The position numbers and the translations under genes were made by a program. Of a DNA stretch of 64,000 nucleotides, positions 43,032 to 50,965 are shown one piece after another. This DNA comes from Actinacidiphila fildesensis (GTDB lineage: Bacteria > Actinomycetota > Actinomycetes > Streptomycetales > Streptomycetaceae): NCBI RefSeq assembly GCF_042652185.1, contig NZ_JBHSIX010000002.1; one strand, written 5' to 3'. Numbering within the stretch: the first letter of the stretch is position 1; each line of letters starts with the position of its first letter. The notes under the pieces were generated by a model. It did no database searches. It saw only the letters and a list, made by a program, of their open reading frames with translations, and had not been told where the DNA came from.

Positions 43032-44375
43032 ATGCCTCTGAAGCTCACCGTCATCGGCACCGGTTACCTCGGCGCCACCCACGCTGCCGCCATGGCCGAG
43101 CTCGGCTTCGAGGTACTGGGCCTGGACATCGACCCCCGCAAGATCGAGCTGCTGTCGGCCGGCAAGGTCCCGATGTACGAGCCGGGCCTCGAGGACCTGC
43201 TCGCCCGGCACGTGGCCGGCATCGCGGGATCCACCGGCCGCTTGAGCTTCACCACTTCGTGGGAAGAGATCGCCGAGTTCGGCGATGTCCACTTCGTCTG
43301 CGTCAACACCCCGCAGAAGCACGGCGAGTACGCCAGCGACATGTCCTACGTGGACAGCGCCTTCGAGCTGCTCGCCCCGCATCTGCGGCGGCCCGCCCTC
43401 GTCGTCGGCAAGTCCACCGTGCCGGTGGGCAGCGCCGCCCGGCTCGCCGCCCGGCTCGCCGAACTGGCCCCGGCCGGCGCCGACGCCGAGGTGGCCTGGA
43501 ACCCCGAGTTCCTGCGCGAGGGCTTCGCCGTCCAGGACACCCTGCACCCCGACCGCGTCGTCGTGGGCGTCGCGAGCGCGCACGCCGAGAAGCTCCTGCG
43601 CGAGGTCTACGCGACGCCCGTGGCGGAAGGCACCCCGTTCGTCGTCGCCGACTACCCCACCGCCGAACTGGTCAAGACGGCCGCCAACGCGTTCCTCGCA
43701 ACGAAGATCTCCTTCATCAACGCCATGGCCGAGGTCTGCGAGGCGGGCGACGGCGACGTCGTGAAGCTCGCCGAGGCCATCGGCCACGACGACCGGATCG
43801 GCCACAAGTTCCTGCGGGCCGGCATCGGCTTCGGCGGCGGCTGCCTCCCCAAGGACATCCGCGCGTTCATGGCCCGCGCCGGTGAACTCGGCGCCGACCA
43901 GGCCCTGACGTTCCTGCGCGAGGTCGACTCGATCAACATGCGGCGGCGCGGCCACATGGTCGAGCTCGCCCGCGAGGCGGTCGGCGGCGACAGCTTCCTC
44001 GGGAAGCGGATCGCGGTACTGGGCGCGGCCTTCAAGCCGGACTCCGACGACGTACGGGACTCGCCTGCGCTCAACGTGGCGGGCCAGATCCACCTCCAGG
44101 GCGGCCAGGTCACCGTCTACGACCCCAAGGGCATGGACAACGCCCGGCTGCTCTTCCCCACCCTCGGCTACGCGGCGACGGCGCTCGACGCGGTGCGCGG
44201 CGCGGACGTCGTTCTGCACCTCACCGAATGGCGCGAGTTCCAGGAACTCGACCCGGCGGCGCTGGGCGAGGTGGCGGCGACGCGGCACATCATCGACGGC
44301 CGCAACGCGCTGTCGCCTGCGGCGTGGCGTGCGGCGGGCTGGAAGTTCCGGGCGATGGGCCGGCCGTCCGCCTAG
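43032..44375 (+). CDS. UDP-glucose 6-dehydrogenase
   Basis: NAD-dependent oxidation of UDP-glucose to UDP-glucuronate, a precursor for acidic wall polymers and exopolysaccharide. The 447-residue protein has the N-terminal Rossmann motif LTVIGTGYLGATHAAAMAELG, then VPMYEPGLEDLL, CVNTPQKHG and GKSTVPVGSA. The central helix contains the catalytic Cys near 271 in GIGFGGGCLPKDI, and the C-terminal domain starts AVLGAAFKPDSDDVRDSPA. All family residues are present. The start ATG 43032 is preceded by TATGCT rather than a ribosome site. It ends before repeat element B, opposite the CGNR gene. Confidence 0.95.
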   Translation: MPLKLTVIGTGYLGATHAAAMAELGFEVLGLDIDPRKIELLSAGKVPMYEPGLEDLLARHVAGIAGSTGRLSFTTSWEEIAEFGDVHFVCVNTPQKHGEYASDMSYVDSAFELLAPHLRRPALVVGKSTVPVGSAARLAARLAELAPAGADAEVAWNPEFLREGFAVQDTLHPDRVVVGVASAHAEKLLREVYATPVAEGTPFVVADYPTAELVKTAANAFLATKISFINAMAEVCEAGDGDVVKLAEAIGHDDRIGHKFLRAGIGFGGGCLPKDIRAFMARAGELGADQALTFLREVDSINMRRRGHMVELAREAVGGDSFLGKRIAVLGAAFKPDSDDVRDSPALNVAGQIHLQGGQVTVYDPKGMDNARLLFPTLGYAATALDAVRGADVVLHLTEWREFQELDPAALGEVAATRHIIDGRNALSPAAWRAAGWKFRAMGRPSA

Positions 44376-44796
44376 CCGTTGCCACTTGCCTGCCGGCGGC
44401 TTCCTGCCGCGCCTGGCCGCTTCGTGGTGGGTGCGGGGACCGGGCCCTCCGGGGCGGGGCTTCGAAATCGACTATTTACGGGCGTGGCCGCCCACAAATA
44501 GCTCGGCAGCATTTCGAAACCCCACCCCTGCGGACCCGTCCCCCTCACGTCCAAACCGTGAGCGGCTCGGGTTGGCGGACCCCCGACCGCAGGTTGCGGG
44601 TGGGTTCCCCGGGCGTCGCCTGCCACCTGCGAGTTGAGGACGCCCCCAGCGCAAGGCAGAGAGGCGATCTGCCGCTTGTGGGGGACTCGGACCCCGCAGC
44701 GTGGCGGTGTACGAGCGCGACCGCACCAGGACCAGCGGTCTGCACGGCTACCGGGTCGGCATCGACCCGGACGGCAGCCGGGCGCTCAAGCGGGGG
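44376..44796. other. Spacer with repeat B and possible gene remnant
   Basis: A 421-bp stretch between convergent genes. It holds inverted-repeat element B (44435-44544). From about 44698 to 44803 one plus-strand frame (VYERDRTRTSGLHGYRVGID, ending ALKRGLG) has nearly all codons ending in G or C, like real streptomycete coding sequence, but lacks a clear start and runs into the CGNR gene. It may be a decayed gene end. Confidence 0.45.
44435..44544 (-). repeat. Bulged inverted-repeat element, copy B
   Basis: 110-bp element in the opposite orientation to copies A and C, between the convergent UDP-glucose dehydrogenase and CGNR genes. It has the same TTTCGAAA-flanked core, the CTATTT/AAATAG inner arms and the same asymmetric extra bases (GCTCGGCAGCAT as read on the plus strand). 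Small compensating differences in the outer stem (GGGCGGGG for GGGTGGGG) keep base pairing possible. Confidence 0.85.
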
Positions 44797-45363
44797 CTAG
44801 GTAGTTGTACGACTCCGATAGGCGCGCATTTTGGCTCGGCTGCCGCAGATGGCCATCGTGCACCAGCGGCTGCGGCCTGCCGGACTCCGGTCGTAGTAGA
44901 CCCAGCGGCAGCTGTGGGATGCGCATGCCTTGAGGCGTGGCCAGGTGCCGTCGGCGACGGCGGTGGCTATGCCCGCCGCGATGTGGGCGGTGAGGGCGGC
45001 GGCGCCGGTGAGACCGTCGGCGGGGCGTACGCCGGCCCCGCCCTCCGCGTCGATCGCGAGCAGCAGCGGCGCGGCGCGCAGTAGTCGTTCCAGTTCCGCT
45101 GCCGCGGGATCCGGTAGCCGTGTTCCCGTGTGGGCCTGGCAGGCATCACGCAGCGCTTCGCGGAGTGCGAGCACGTCATCGAGGTCGGCCGGGCCGAAGC
45201 TCAGGTCGGGCAGATCGTGGTGCCGCGCCCAGGCGTCGAGGTCGGCGGGAACGCGCAGTTGGTCCTCGGCCGACTCCAGGTCGACGGTGTTCGCCAGATC
45301 CTGGACCAGAAGGAGGAGTCCAGGAGCGGGGGCGCGTTCTCCGGGCTGCTCCACCCTTGCCAC
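44797..45363 (-). CDS. ABATE/CGNR zinc-finger regulator with CGSR variant
   Basis: 188-residue putative stress-response regulator. The GTG start at 45363 has GGAGG five bases upstream, an excellent signal. The N-terminal ABATE domain (about 15-125: LLLLVQDLANTVDLESAED, DDVLALREALRDA) is followed by a C-terminal zinc finger LKACASHSCRWVYYDRSPAG, ending WCTMAICGSRAKMRAYRSR. The four cysteines are intact, but the eponymous CGNR reads CGSR. It shares a short divergent promoter region with the VOC gene. Repeated GTAAC half-sites there suggest it controls itself and its neighbour. DNA binding by this family is assumed more than shown. Confidence 0.9.
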   Translation of the reverse strand: MARVEQPGERAPAPGLLLLVQDLANTVDLESAEDQLRVPADLDAWARHHDLPDLSFGPADLDDVLALREALRDACQAHTGTRLPDPAAAELERLLRAAPLLLAIDAEGGAGVRPADGLTGAAALTAHIAAGIATAVADGTWPRLKACASHSCRWVYYDRSPAGRSRWCTMAICGSRAKMRAYRSRTTT

Positions 45364-45445
45364 GTTACCTCCACTGGGCCATCATGAAGTAACGGTTACC
45401 GGTTGAACGCTCATAGCGGTAACGACATCGAGAGAGGTGTACTCC
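45364..45445. promoter_or_regulatory. CGNR/VOC divergent promoter with GTAAC sites
   Basis: 82-bp spacer containing GTAACGGTTAC (an inverted repeat of GTAAC, about 45390-45400) and a further GGTAACG near 45417. Direct and inverted GTAAC copies between the two start codons are candidate operators for the CGNR protein. Confidence 0.4.
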
Positions 45446-45808
45446 ATGATCGGCAAGCTGGGTTCCGTGGTGCTGGACTGTCCCGACCCCAAGGCACTCG
45501 CCGCCTTCTACGCAGCCGTGCTGGGCGGTGATGTGGAGGAGGCCGACGACGACTGGGTGGTGCTGCGCGCCACCGACGGCGTCAAACTCTCGTTCCAGCG
45601 CGCCCCGCACCTGGTGGAGCCGCAGTGGCCCGACCCTCAGCGGCCGCAGCAGTTCCACATCGACGTGGCCGTGGAGAACATGGACGCGGCACAGGAAGCC
45701 GTACTCGCCCTCGGCGCAAAGCTCCTCGAGGACGACCACGACGGCAAGCGCAACTGGCGCGTCTTCTCCGACCCCGCCGGCCACCCCTTCTGCCTCTGCG
45801 TCTGCTGA
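45446..45808 (+). CDS. VOC (glyoxalase-like) family protein
   Basis: 120-residue member of the vicinal oxygen chelate superfamily, one compact module of two beta-alpha-beta-beta-beta repeats that dimerises to form a metal site. ATG 45446 is preferred over GTG 45437 because GAGAGAGG lies eight bases before it. Motifs are LGSVVLDCPDPKALAAFYAAVLGG at the N-terminus, QFHIDVAVENMDAAQEAVLALGA in the middle and FSDPAGHPFCLCVC at the end. The family covers glyoxalases, dioxygenases and antibiotic-binding proteins, and the substrate cannot be read off. It diverges from the CGNR regulator, which may control it, and ends before repeat C. Confidence 0.9.
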   Translation: MIGKLGSVVLDCPDPKALAAFYAAVLGGDVEEADDDWVVLRATDGVKLSFQRAPHLVEPQWPDPQRPQQFHIDVAVENMDAAQEAVLALGAKLLEDDHDGKRNWRVFSDPAGHPFCLCVC

Positions 45809-45908
45809 CGATCCCCACCACCTGCTCACGGAGGGAGCAGGAAGAGTGTGGGACCGGCTGATGTGAGGGGCGCCATCACCCGCTCCCCGCAGACGGCAGC
45901 GCACGTGA

Positions 45909-46016
45909 GGGGGCCGGGGCCGCAGGGATGGGTTTCGAAATGCTGCCGAGCTATTTGTGGGCCGCCAGGCCCGTAAATAGTCGATTTCGAAACCCACCCC
46001 GGAGGGCCCGGCCCCC
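45909..46016 (+). repeat. Bulged inverted-repeat element, copy C
   Basis: 108-bp element between the convergent VOC and dipeptidase genes, in the same orientation as copy A. The core from TTTCGAAATGCTGCCGAGC through GTAAATAGTCGATTTCGAA differs from copy A by about one inserted base. Both copies continue on the right into GACCCACCG, so the unit is slightly longer than the palindrome. Confidence 0.87.
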
Positions 46017-46053
46017 GACCCACCGCACGCCGGTGCAAACCTGCAACCCGGCG

Positions 46054-47238
46054 CTAGCCGTCCAGCTCAGCAAGCGTCGCCAGCGACGGACCCCTCTTCG
46101 CCTGCGCCACGACGGCAACCGCTTCCGCGTCCCGCAACACCCGCACCGCGTTCCGCCACGTCAGCTTCGCCAGGTCCTCGTCCGACCAGCCCCTGCCCAG
46201 GAGTTCGGCGATGAGGTTCGGGTAGCCGGCGACGTCGTCCAGGCCCGACGGGGTGAAGGCCGTGCCGTCGAAGTCGCCGCCGAGGCCGAGGTGGTCGACG
46301 CCGGCCACCTCGCGCATGTGGTCGAGGTGGTCCGCGACCGTGGACGGTGTGGCGACGGGGCGCGGGTTCGCCGCCTCGTAGGCGCGCTGGACGGCCATGC
46401 CCGCGGGCGTGGTGTCGAGGTGGTGCAGACCGTTGGCCCGCATGTTCTCGTCGGCGGCCTGGGTCCAGGCGACCGCGTCCGTGAGGATGAACTTCGGGAC
46501 GAAGGTGGCCATGGCGACGCCACCGTTGGCGGGCAGCAGGGCCAGGACGTCGTCCGGGATGTTGCGCACGTGGTCGCAGACGGCGCGCGCGGACGAGTGC
46601 GAGAAGATCACCGGCGCTTCGCTGACGCGCAGTGCGTCCCGCATGGTGTCGGCGGAGACGTGGGACAGGTCGACGAGCATGCCGCAGCGGTTCATCTCCC
46701 GGACGACCTCCTCACCGAAGGCGGTGAGGCCGCCCGCGCGACGCTCGTCGGTCGCCGAGTCCGCCCACGGGAGATTGTCGTTGTGGGTGAGCGTCATGTA
46801 GCGGACGCCGAGCTGGTGCAGGGCGCGCAGGGTGGCGAGCGAGCAGTTGATGCTGTGGCCGCCCTCGGCGCCCATGAGGGAGGCGATCCGGCCCTCGGCG
46901 CGCGCCGTCTCCATGTCGTCGGCGGTGAGCGCGAGCCGCAGGTCGTCGGTGTAGCGCTCGGTCATCCGGCGCACCACGTCGATCTGTTCGAGGGTCGCGG
47001 AGACCGCGTCGTCGCCGGCCAGGTCGCTGCGCACGTAGACCGACCAGAACTGCGCGCCGACGCCGCCGGCGCGCAGACGGGGGATGTCGGTGTGCAGCGA
47101 GGCGCTCTGGTCGGTGCCGATGTCGAGCCGGTCGAGGTCGTAGCGGACCTGCTCGCGCAGCGCCCACGGGAGGTCGTTGTGCCCGTCCACGACGGGGTGG
47201 GCGGCGAGCAGTTCCGTGGCGCGGGCGATCAGGTCCAT
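46054..47238 (-). CDS. M19 family dipeptidase
   Basis: Zinc dipeptidase related to human renal dipeptidase; 394 residues. Start ATG 47238 with AAGGAG five bases upstream. Binuclear metal-site motifs are visible: VVDGHNDLPWALREQ (HxD), the bridging Glu in LMGAEGGHSIN, histidines in YMTLTHNDNLPWADSAT and VIFSHSSARAV, and GLGGDFDGTAFTPSGLDD with the catalytic Asp. The S. coelicolor orthologue (SCO3058, from memory) has been characterised as an L,D/D-dipeptidase, so cleavage of dipeptides with a C-terminal D-residue is likely. It follows purE by 13 bp on the same strand and may share its transcript. Confidence 0.94.
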   Translation of the reverse strand: MDLIARATELLAAHPVVDGHNDLPWALREQVRYDLDRLDIGTDQSASLHTDIPRLRAGGVGAQFWSVYVRSDLAGDDAVSATLEQIDVVRRMTERYTDDLRLALTADDMETARAEGRIASLMGAEGGHSINCSLATLRALHQLGVRYMTLTHNDNLPWADSATDERRAGGLTAFGEEVVREMNRCGMLVDLSHVSADTMRDALRVSEAPVIFSHSSARAVCDHVRNIPDDVLALLPANGGVAMATFVPKFILTDAVAWTQAADENMRANGLHHLDTTPAGMAVQRAYEAANPRPVATPSTVADHLDHMREVAGVDHLGLGGDFDGTAFTPSGLDDVAGYPNLIAELLGRGWSDEDLAKLTWRNAVRVLRDAEAVAVVAQAKRGPSLATLAELDG

Positions 47239-47251
47239 CGGGTCTCCTTGG

Positions 47252-47827
47252 TTACTTGCCGAACCCGAAGCCTGCCGCACCCTGGACCTTGGCGCGCAGC
47301 CGCTTGCCCTTGTCGGTGGCCTGTTCGTTCAGCTCTTCCTGGAAGTGCCGCATCCTGCCGAGGAGTTCGGGGTCGTGGGCGGCGAGGATGCGGACGGCGA
47401 GGAGGCCCGCGTTACGCGCGCCCGCGACGGACACCGTGGCGACCGGGACGCCGGCCGGCATCTGGACGATGGACAGCAGCGAGTCCATGCCGTCGAGGTA
47501 CTTCAGCGGTACGGGCACGCCGATGACCGGCAGCGGGGTGACGGAGGCGAGCATGCCCGGGAGGTGCGCGGCGCCGCCCGCGCCCGCGATGATCGCCTTG
47601 AGGCCGCGGCCGTCGGCCTGCTCGCCGTACGCGATCATCTCGCGCGGCATCCGGTGTGCCGAGACGACGTCGACCTCGTACGGGATCTCGAACTCGTCCA
47701 GCGCCTGGGCGGCGGCTTCCATGACGGGCCAGTCGGAGTCGGAGCCCATGACGATGCCGATGACAGGAGAGGTGCGCGCGTCAGCGCTCCCATAGGAGTG
47801 GGGGCCGGGCGACGGGTGGGCGGTCAT
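47252..47827 (-). CDS. purE: N5-carboxyaminoimidazole ribonucleotide mutase
   Basis: Purine biosynthesis enzyme that moves the carboxylate of N5-CAIR to give CAIR, acting right after PurK. 191 residues, with VIGIVMGSDSDWPVMEAAA (the SDxxD substrate loop), VDVVSAHRMPREMIAYG (catalytic His) and IIAGAGGAAHLPGMLASVTPLPVIGVPV, the class I PurE signature. Its ATG overlaps the purK stop by four bases, so translation is coupled. The 22-residue N-terminal extension (TAHPSPGPHSYGSADARTS) is variable. Downstream is the dipeptidase gene on the same strand, an unusual but conserved neighbour. Confidence 0.96.
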   Translation of the reverse strand: MTAHPSPGPHSYGSADARTSPVIGIVMGSDSDWPVMEAAAQALDEFEIPYEVDVVSAHRMPREMIAYGEQADGRGLKAIIAGAGGAAHLPGMLASVTPLPVIGVPVPLKYLDGMDSLLSIVQMPAGVPVATVSVAGARNAGLLAVRILAAHDPELLGRMRHFQEELNEQATDKGKRLRAKVQGAAGFGFGK

Positions 47828-48963
47828 TCGGTGATCGTTCCTCGCAGGTAGTCGGCCGCGTGCCGGGCGCGCTCGCGCACATCCGCCAGGTCGTCGCCGT
47901 AGGTGTTGACGTGGCCGACCTTGCGGCCCGGCTTCACGTCCTTGCCGTACATGTGGATCTTGAGCTGCGGGTCACGGGCCATGCAGTGCAGGTACGCGGA
48001 GTACATATCGGGGAAGTCGCCGCCGAGGACGTTGGCCATGACCGTCCACTTCGCGCGCGGGCGCGGGTCGCCGAGCGGCAGGTCCAGGACCGCGCGCACA
48101 TGGTTGGCGAACTGGGAGGTCATCGCGCCGTCCTGGGTCCAGTGGCCGCTGTTGTGCGGGCGCATCGCCAGTTCGTTGACCAGGATCCGGCCGTCCCGGG
48201 TCTCGAACAGCTCGACCGCGAGGTGTCCGACGACGCCCAGCTCGGCGGCAATGGTCAGCGCGAGCTGCTGGGCCTGCGCGGACAGCTCGGCGCTGAGGTC
48301 GGGCGCCGGGGCGATGACGGTGTCGCACACCCCGTTGACCTGCACGGATTCCACGACCGGGTACGAGACGGCCTGGCCGTGCGGCGAGCGCACGACGTTG
48401 GCCGCCAGTTCCCGTACGAAGTCCACCTTCTCCTCCGCGAGCACCGGGACGCCGGCCAGGAACGGGTCCGCGGCCCCGTCCTCGTCACGCACGACCCACA
48501 CGCCCTTGCCGTCGTACCCGCCGACCACGGTCTTGAGGACGACCGGGAAGCCGTCACCCTCCGCGGCGAACCGCGCGACGTCCGCCGGGTCCGTGACGAT
48601 CCGGTGCCGCGGGCACGGCACCCCGATCTCGCTGAGCTTCGCCCGCATCACGCCCTTGTCGTGGGCGTGCTGCAGGGCGTCGGGTCCCGGGCGGACGGCG
48701 ATGCCGTCCGCCTCCAGGACGCGCAGATGCTCGGTGGGGACGTGTTCGTGATCGAACGTGATCACGTCGCAGCCCTGCGCGAAGGCGCGGAGGGTCTCCA
48801 GATCGCGGTAGTCGCCGATGACGACATCGCTCACCACCTGCGCCGCCGAGTCCTGCGGGGTGTCGCTGAGGAGTTTGAACCTGATACCGAGCGGGATGCC
48901 CGCTTCGTGGGTCATACGGGCGAGCTGGCCGCCGCCGATCATGCCGACTACCGGGAATGTCAC
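47824..48963 (-). CDS. purK: N5-carboxyaminoimidazole ribonucleotide synthase
   Basis: ATP-grasp enzyme that carboxylates AIR with bicarbonate. 379 residues from a GTG start at 48963. TATCCT ends seven bases upstream of the GTG, so a leaderless mRNA is predicted; GGGGAAC in between could also act as a weak ribosome site. Motifs are VGMIGGGQLARMTHEAGIPLG, VITFDHEHVPTEHLRVLE, FPVVLKTVVGGYDGKGVWVV (ATP-grasp Lys), ELFETRDGRILVNELAMRPHNSGHWT (metal-binding Glu and Asn) and SQFANHVRAVLDLPLG. The gene is complete and precedes purE with a four-base overlap. Confidence 0.96.
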   Translation of the reverse strand: MTFPVVGMIGGGQLARMTHEAGIPLGIRFKLLSDTPQDSAAQVVSDVVIGDYRDLETLRAFAQGCDVITFDHEHVPTEHLRVLEADGIAVRPGPDALQHAHDKGVMRAKLSEIGVPCPRHRIVTDPADVARFAAEGDGFPVVLKTVVGGYDGKGVWVVRDEDGAADPFLAGVPVLAEEKVDFVRELAANVVRSPHGQAVSYPVVESVQVNGVCDTVIAPAPDLSAELSAQAQQLALTIAAELGVVGHLAVELFETRDGRILVNELAMRPHNSGHWTQDGAMTSQFANHVRAVLDLPLGDPRPRAKWTVMANVLGGDFPDMYSAYLHCMARDPQLKIHMYGKDVKPGRKVGHVNTYGDDLADVRERARHAADYLRGTITE

Positions 48964-49123
48964 GTTCCCCAGGATATCGGGCGGGCGGACCCCCGAATGA
49001 CGCCACCCACGGGCAGGCCCTCGGCCCGTGCGGTTAGCATGAAGAGCCAGTACGACTGGACCACGAGACCAGACCACGGGCCCCGGGCGGGTCACACCGA
49101 CAGACAGGGCCGAGCGGATCATC

Positions 49124-49645
49124 ATGAGCGGACGCCAGACCGTGCAGTCCCGTTTGGGGTCCCTGTACCGCGAGGTCGCCAAGTTCGGTGCGGTCGGTGG
49201 CGCGGGCGTCCTGGTGAACCTCGGGGTCTTCAACCTGGTCCGGCACACCACTGGTCTGCAGACGGTACGGGCGGGCATCATCGCCACCGCCGTATCGATT
49301 CTCTTCAACTACATCGGCTTCCGGTACTTCACCTACCGTGACCGCGACCGGAGCAGCCGCTCGAAGGAGCTGGGCCTCTTCCTGGGCTTCAGCGCCGTCG
49401 GCCTGGTCATCGAGAACGGCGTGCTCTACGTGGCGACGTACGGGTTCGGCTGGGACAGCTCGCTGCAGAGCAACATCTTCAAGTTCGCCGGCATCGGCGT
49501 GGCCACCCTCTTCCGCTTCTGGTCCTACCGGACCTGGGTCTTCAAGGCGCTGCCGGCCCGCGAGGTGGCGGAGCAGGCGGAGTCGATCCTCGCCTCGGCG
49601 GAGGCGGACACCGATTCCGCGCCGCACAGCCGCACCACGCAGTAG
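49124..49645 (+). CDS. GtrA family membrane protein
   Basis: 173-residue polytopic membrane protein. GtrA-family proteins are thought to flip or help transfer polyprenyl-phosphate sugars for surface polysaccharide glycosylation. Four hydrophobic helices are visible: about 20-40 (VAKFGAVGGAGVLVNLGVFNL), 47-70, 82-102 (GLFLGFSAVGLVIENGVLYV) and 112-135. The C-terminus holds the typical FRFWSYRTWVFK motif and a charged tail. A -10-like TAGCAT at 49035-49040 implies a leader of about 75 nt. The gene converges on the histidine kinase gene with a 10-bp gap. No partner GtrB-type transferase is adjacent, though two glycosyltransferases lie elsewhere in the window. Confidence 0.9.
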   Translation: MSGRQTVQSRLGSLYREVAKFGAVGGAGVLVNLGVFNLVRHTTGLQTVRAGIIATAVSILFNYIGFRYFTYRDRDRSSRSKELGLFLGFSAVGLVIENGVLYVATYGFGWDSSLQSNIFKFAGIGVATLFRFWSYRTWVFKALPAREVAEQAESILASAEADTDSAPHSRTTQ

Positions 49646-49655
49646 GTCCCCCGGC

Positions 49656-50942
49656 CTACGCGGGTGACGAGCCGGCGTCCCCTCGGGGCTTCCGCGGCTG
49701 CCCCGACGGATCCTCCTGGGCCAGGAAGAGCGCGAAGACCGGCGGCCGCTGCTGGAGCAGCTCCAGCCGCCCGCCGTCCGCCTCGGCCAGGTCACGGGCC
49801 ACGGCCAGCCCCAGTCCGGTGGAGTTGCGGCCGCTGACCGTCCGCTCGAAGACCCGGGCGCCCAGGTCCGGCGGTACGCCCGGCCCGTCGTCCGTGACCT
49901 CCACGACGGCCTGGTTGCCGGTCACCCGGGTGTGCAGGCCGACCGTGCCGGCGCCGTGCATGAGCGAGTTCTCGATCAGGGTGGCCAGCACCTGGGAGAC
50001 CGCCCCGGGGGTGCCGACGGCCCGCAGGCCCTGGGTGCCGGAGCGGATGATGGTGCGCCCCTCGCTCTGCGAGGCCGGGCGCCACTCCTCCATCTGCTGC
50101 TTGATCACGTCGTCGAGGTCGAAGTCGACCGCCGAGCCGGACCGCGGGTCGCGGGCGTTGGTCAGCAGCCGCTGCACCACATCGGTGAGCCGCTCGACCT
50201 GGCCCAGCGCGATCGTCGCCTCCTCCTTGACGGCGTCCTCGTCGTCCGCGGTGGCCACGATCTCCTCCAGCCGCATCGAGAGCGCCGTCAGGGGCGTCCG
50301 CAGCTGGTGCGAGGCGTCGGCGGCGAGCCGCCGCTCGGCGGTCAGCATCCGGCCGATCCGCTCCGCGCTCGCGTCCAGGACGTCGGCGATCCGGTCCAGC
50401 TCCGGCACCCCGTAGCGGCGGTGCCGCGGCCGCGGGTCGCCGGAGCCGAGCCGCTCGGCGGTCTCGGCGAGGTCGGTCAGCGGGCTGCCGAGCCGGCGGG
50501 CCTGCCGCACCGCGAGGATCACGGCCGCCAGCACCGCGAGCAGCGCCACGGCCAGGATGACCAGCAGGGTCCTGCCGATCTCCTGGCTGATCTTGGAACG
50601 GGACTCCTCGACGACCACGCTCGCGCCGTCGTCGCCGGTCTGGGTCGAGGTGATCACCCGGCCCGAGGGCCGGGTCCCGATCTCGATGGGCGCGCTGCCC
50701 GGGATCCGGACCACCGCGAACCGGTCGGCGGCCACCTGCTGCGCCAGCGAGCCGGTGTCGACCTTCTCCCCGCTGGCCCGGCGGCTGTCGACGCTGCCCG
50801 CCAGCCGGACCGCCTCGGAGTCGACGCTCTCCTGCGCGCTGCTCTCGATCGTGCGGGTCTCGACGATGACGAGCGAGAGCCCGAAGACCGCGATGACGAC
50901 GAGGACGACAGCGAGCGTGGAGGAGATCAGTCGGCGGCGCAT
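49656..50942 (-). CDS. Sensor histidine kinase
   Basis: 428-residue transmembrane sensor kinase of a two-component system. Two TM helices (about 8-27 and 125-146) frame an extracytoplasmic sensor loop of about 95 residues. A HAMP-like linker follows (LGSPLTDLAETAERLGSGD), then the dimerisation/phosphoacceptor helix ADASHQLRTPLTALSMRLEE with His212. The ATPase domain shows the N-box LIENSLMHGAG, the G1 box EVTDDGPGVP and the G2 box STGLGLAVARDLAEADGG. It lies 23 bp downstream of the response regulator and is likely co-transcribed. The stimulus is unknown; nearby envelope genes make a cell-wall signal plausible but unproven. Confidence 0.94.
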   Translation of the reverse strand: MRRRLISSTLAVVLVVIAVFGLSLVIVETRTIESSAQESVDSEAVRLAGSVDSRRASGEKVDTGSLAQQVAADRFAVVRIPGSAPIEIGTRPSGRVITSTQTGDDGASVVVEESRSKISQEIGRTLLVILAVALLAVLAAVILAVRQARRLGSPLTDLAETAERLGSGDPRPRHRRYGVPELDRIADVLDASAERIGRMLTAERRLAADASHQLRTPLTALSMRLEEIVATADDEDAVKEEATIALGQVERLTDVVQRLLTNARDPRSGSAVDFDLDDVIKQQMEEWRPASQSEGRTIIRSGTQGLRAVGTPGAVSQVLATLIENSLMHGAGTVGLHTRVTGNQAVVEVTDDGPGVPPDLGARVFERTVSGRNSTGLGLAVARDLAEADGGRLELLQQRPPVFALFLAQEDPSGQPRKPRGDAGSSPA

Positions 50943-50965
50943 GGGTGAAGGGTGTCAGCCTTCGG

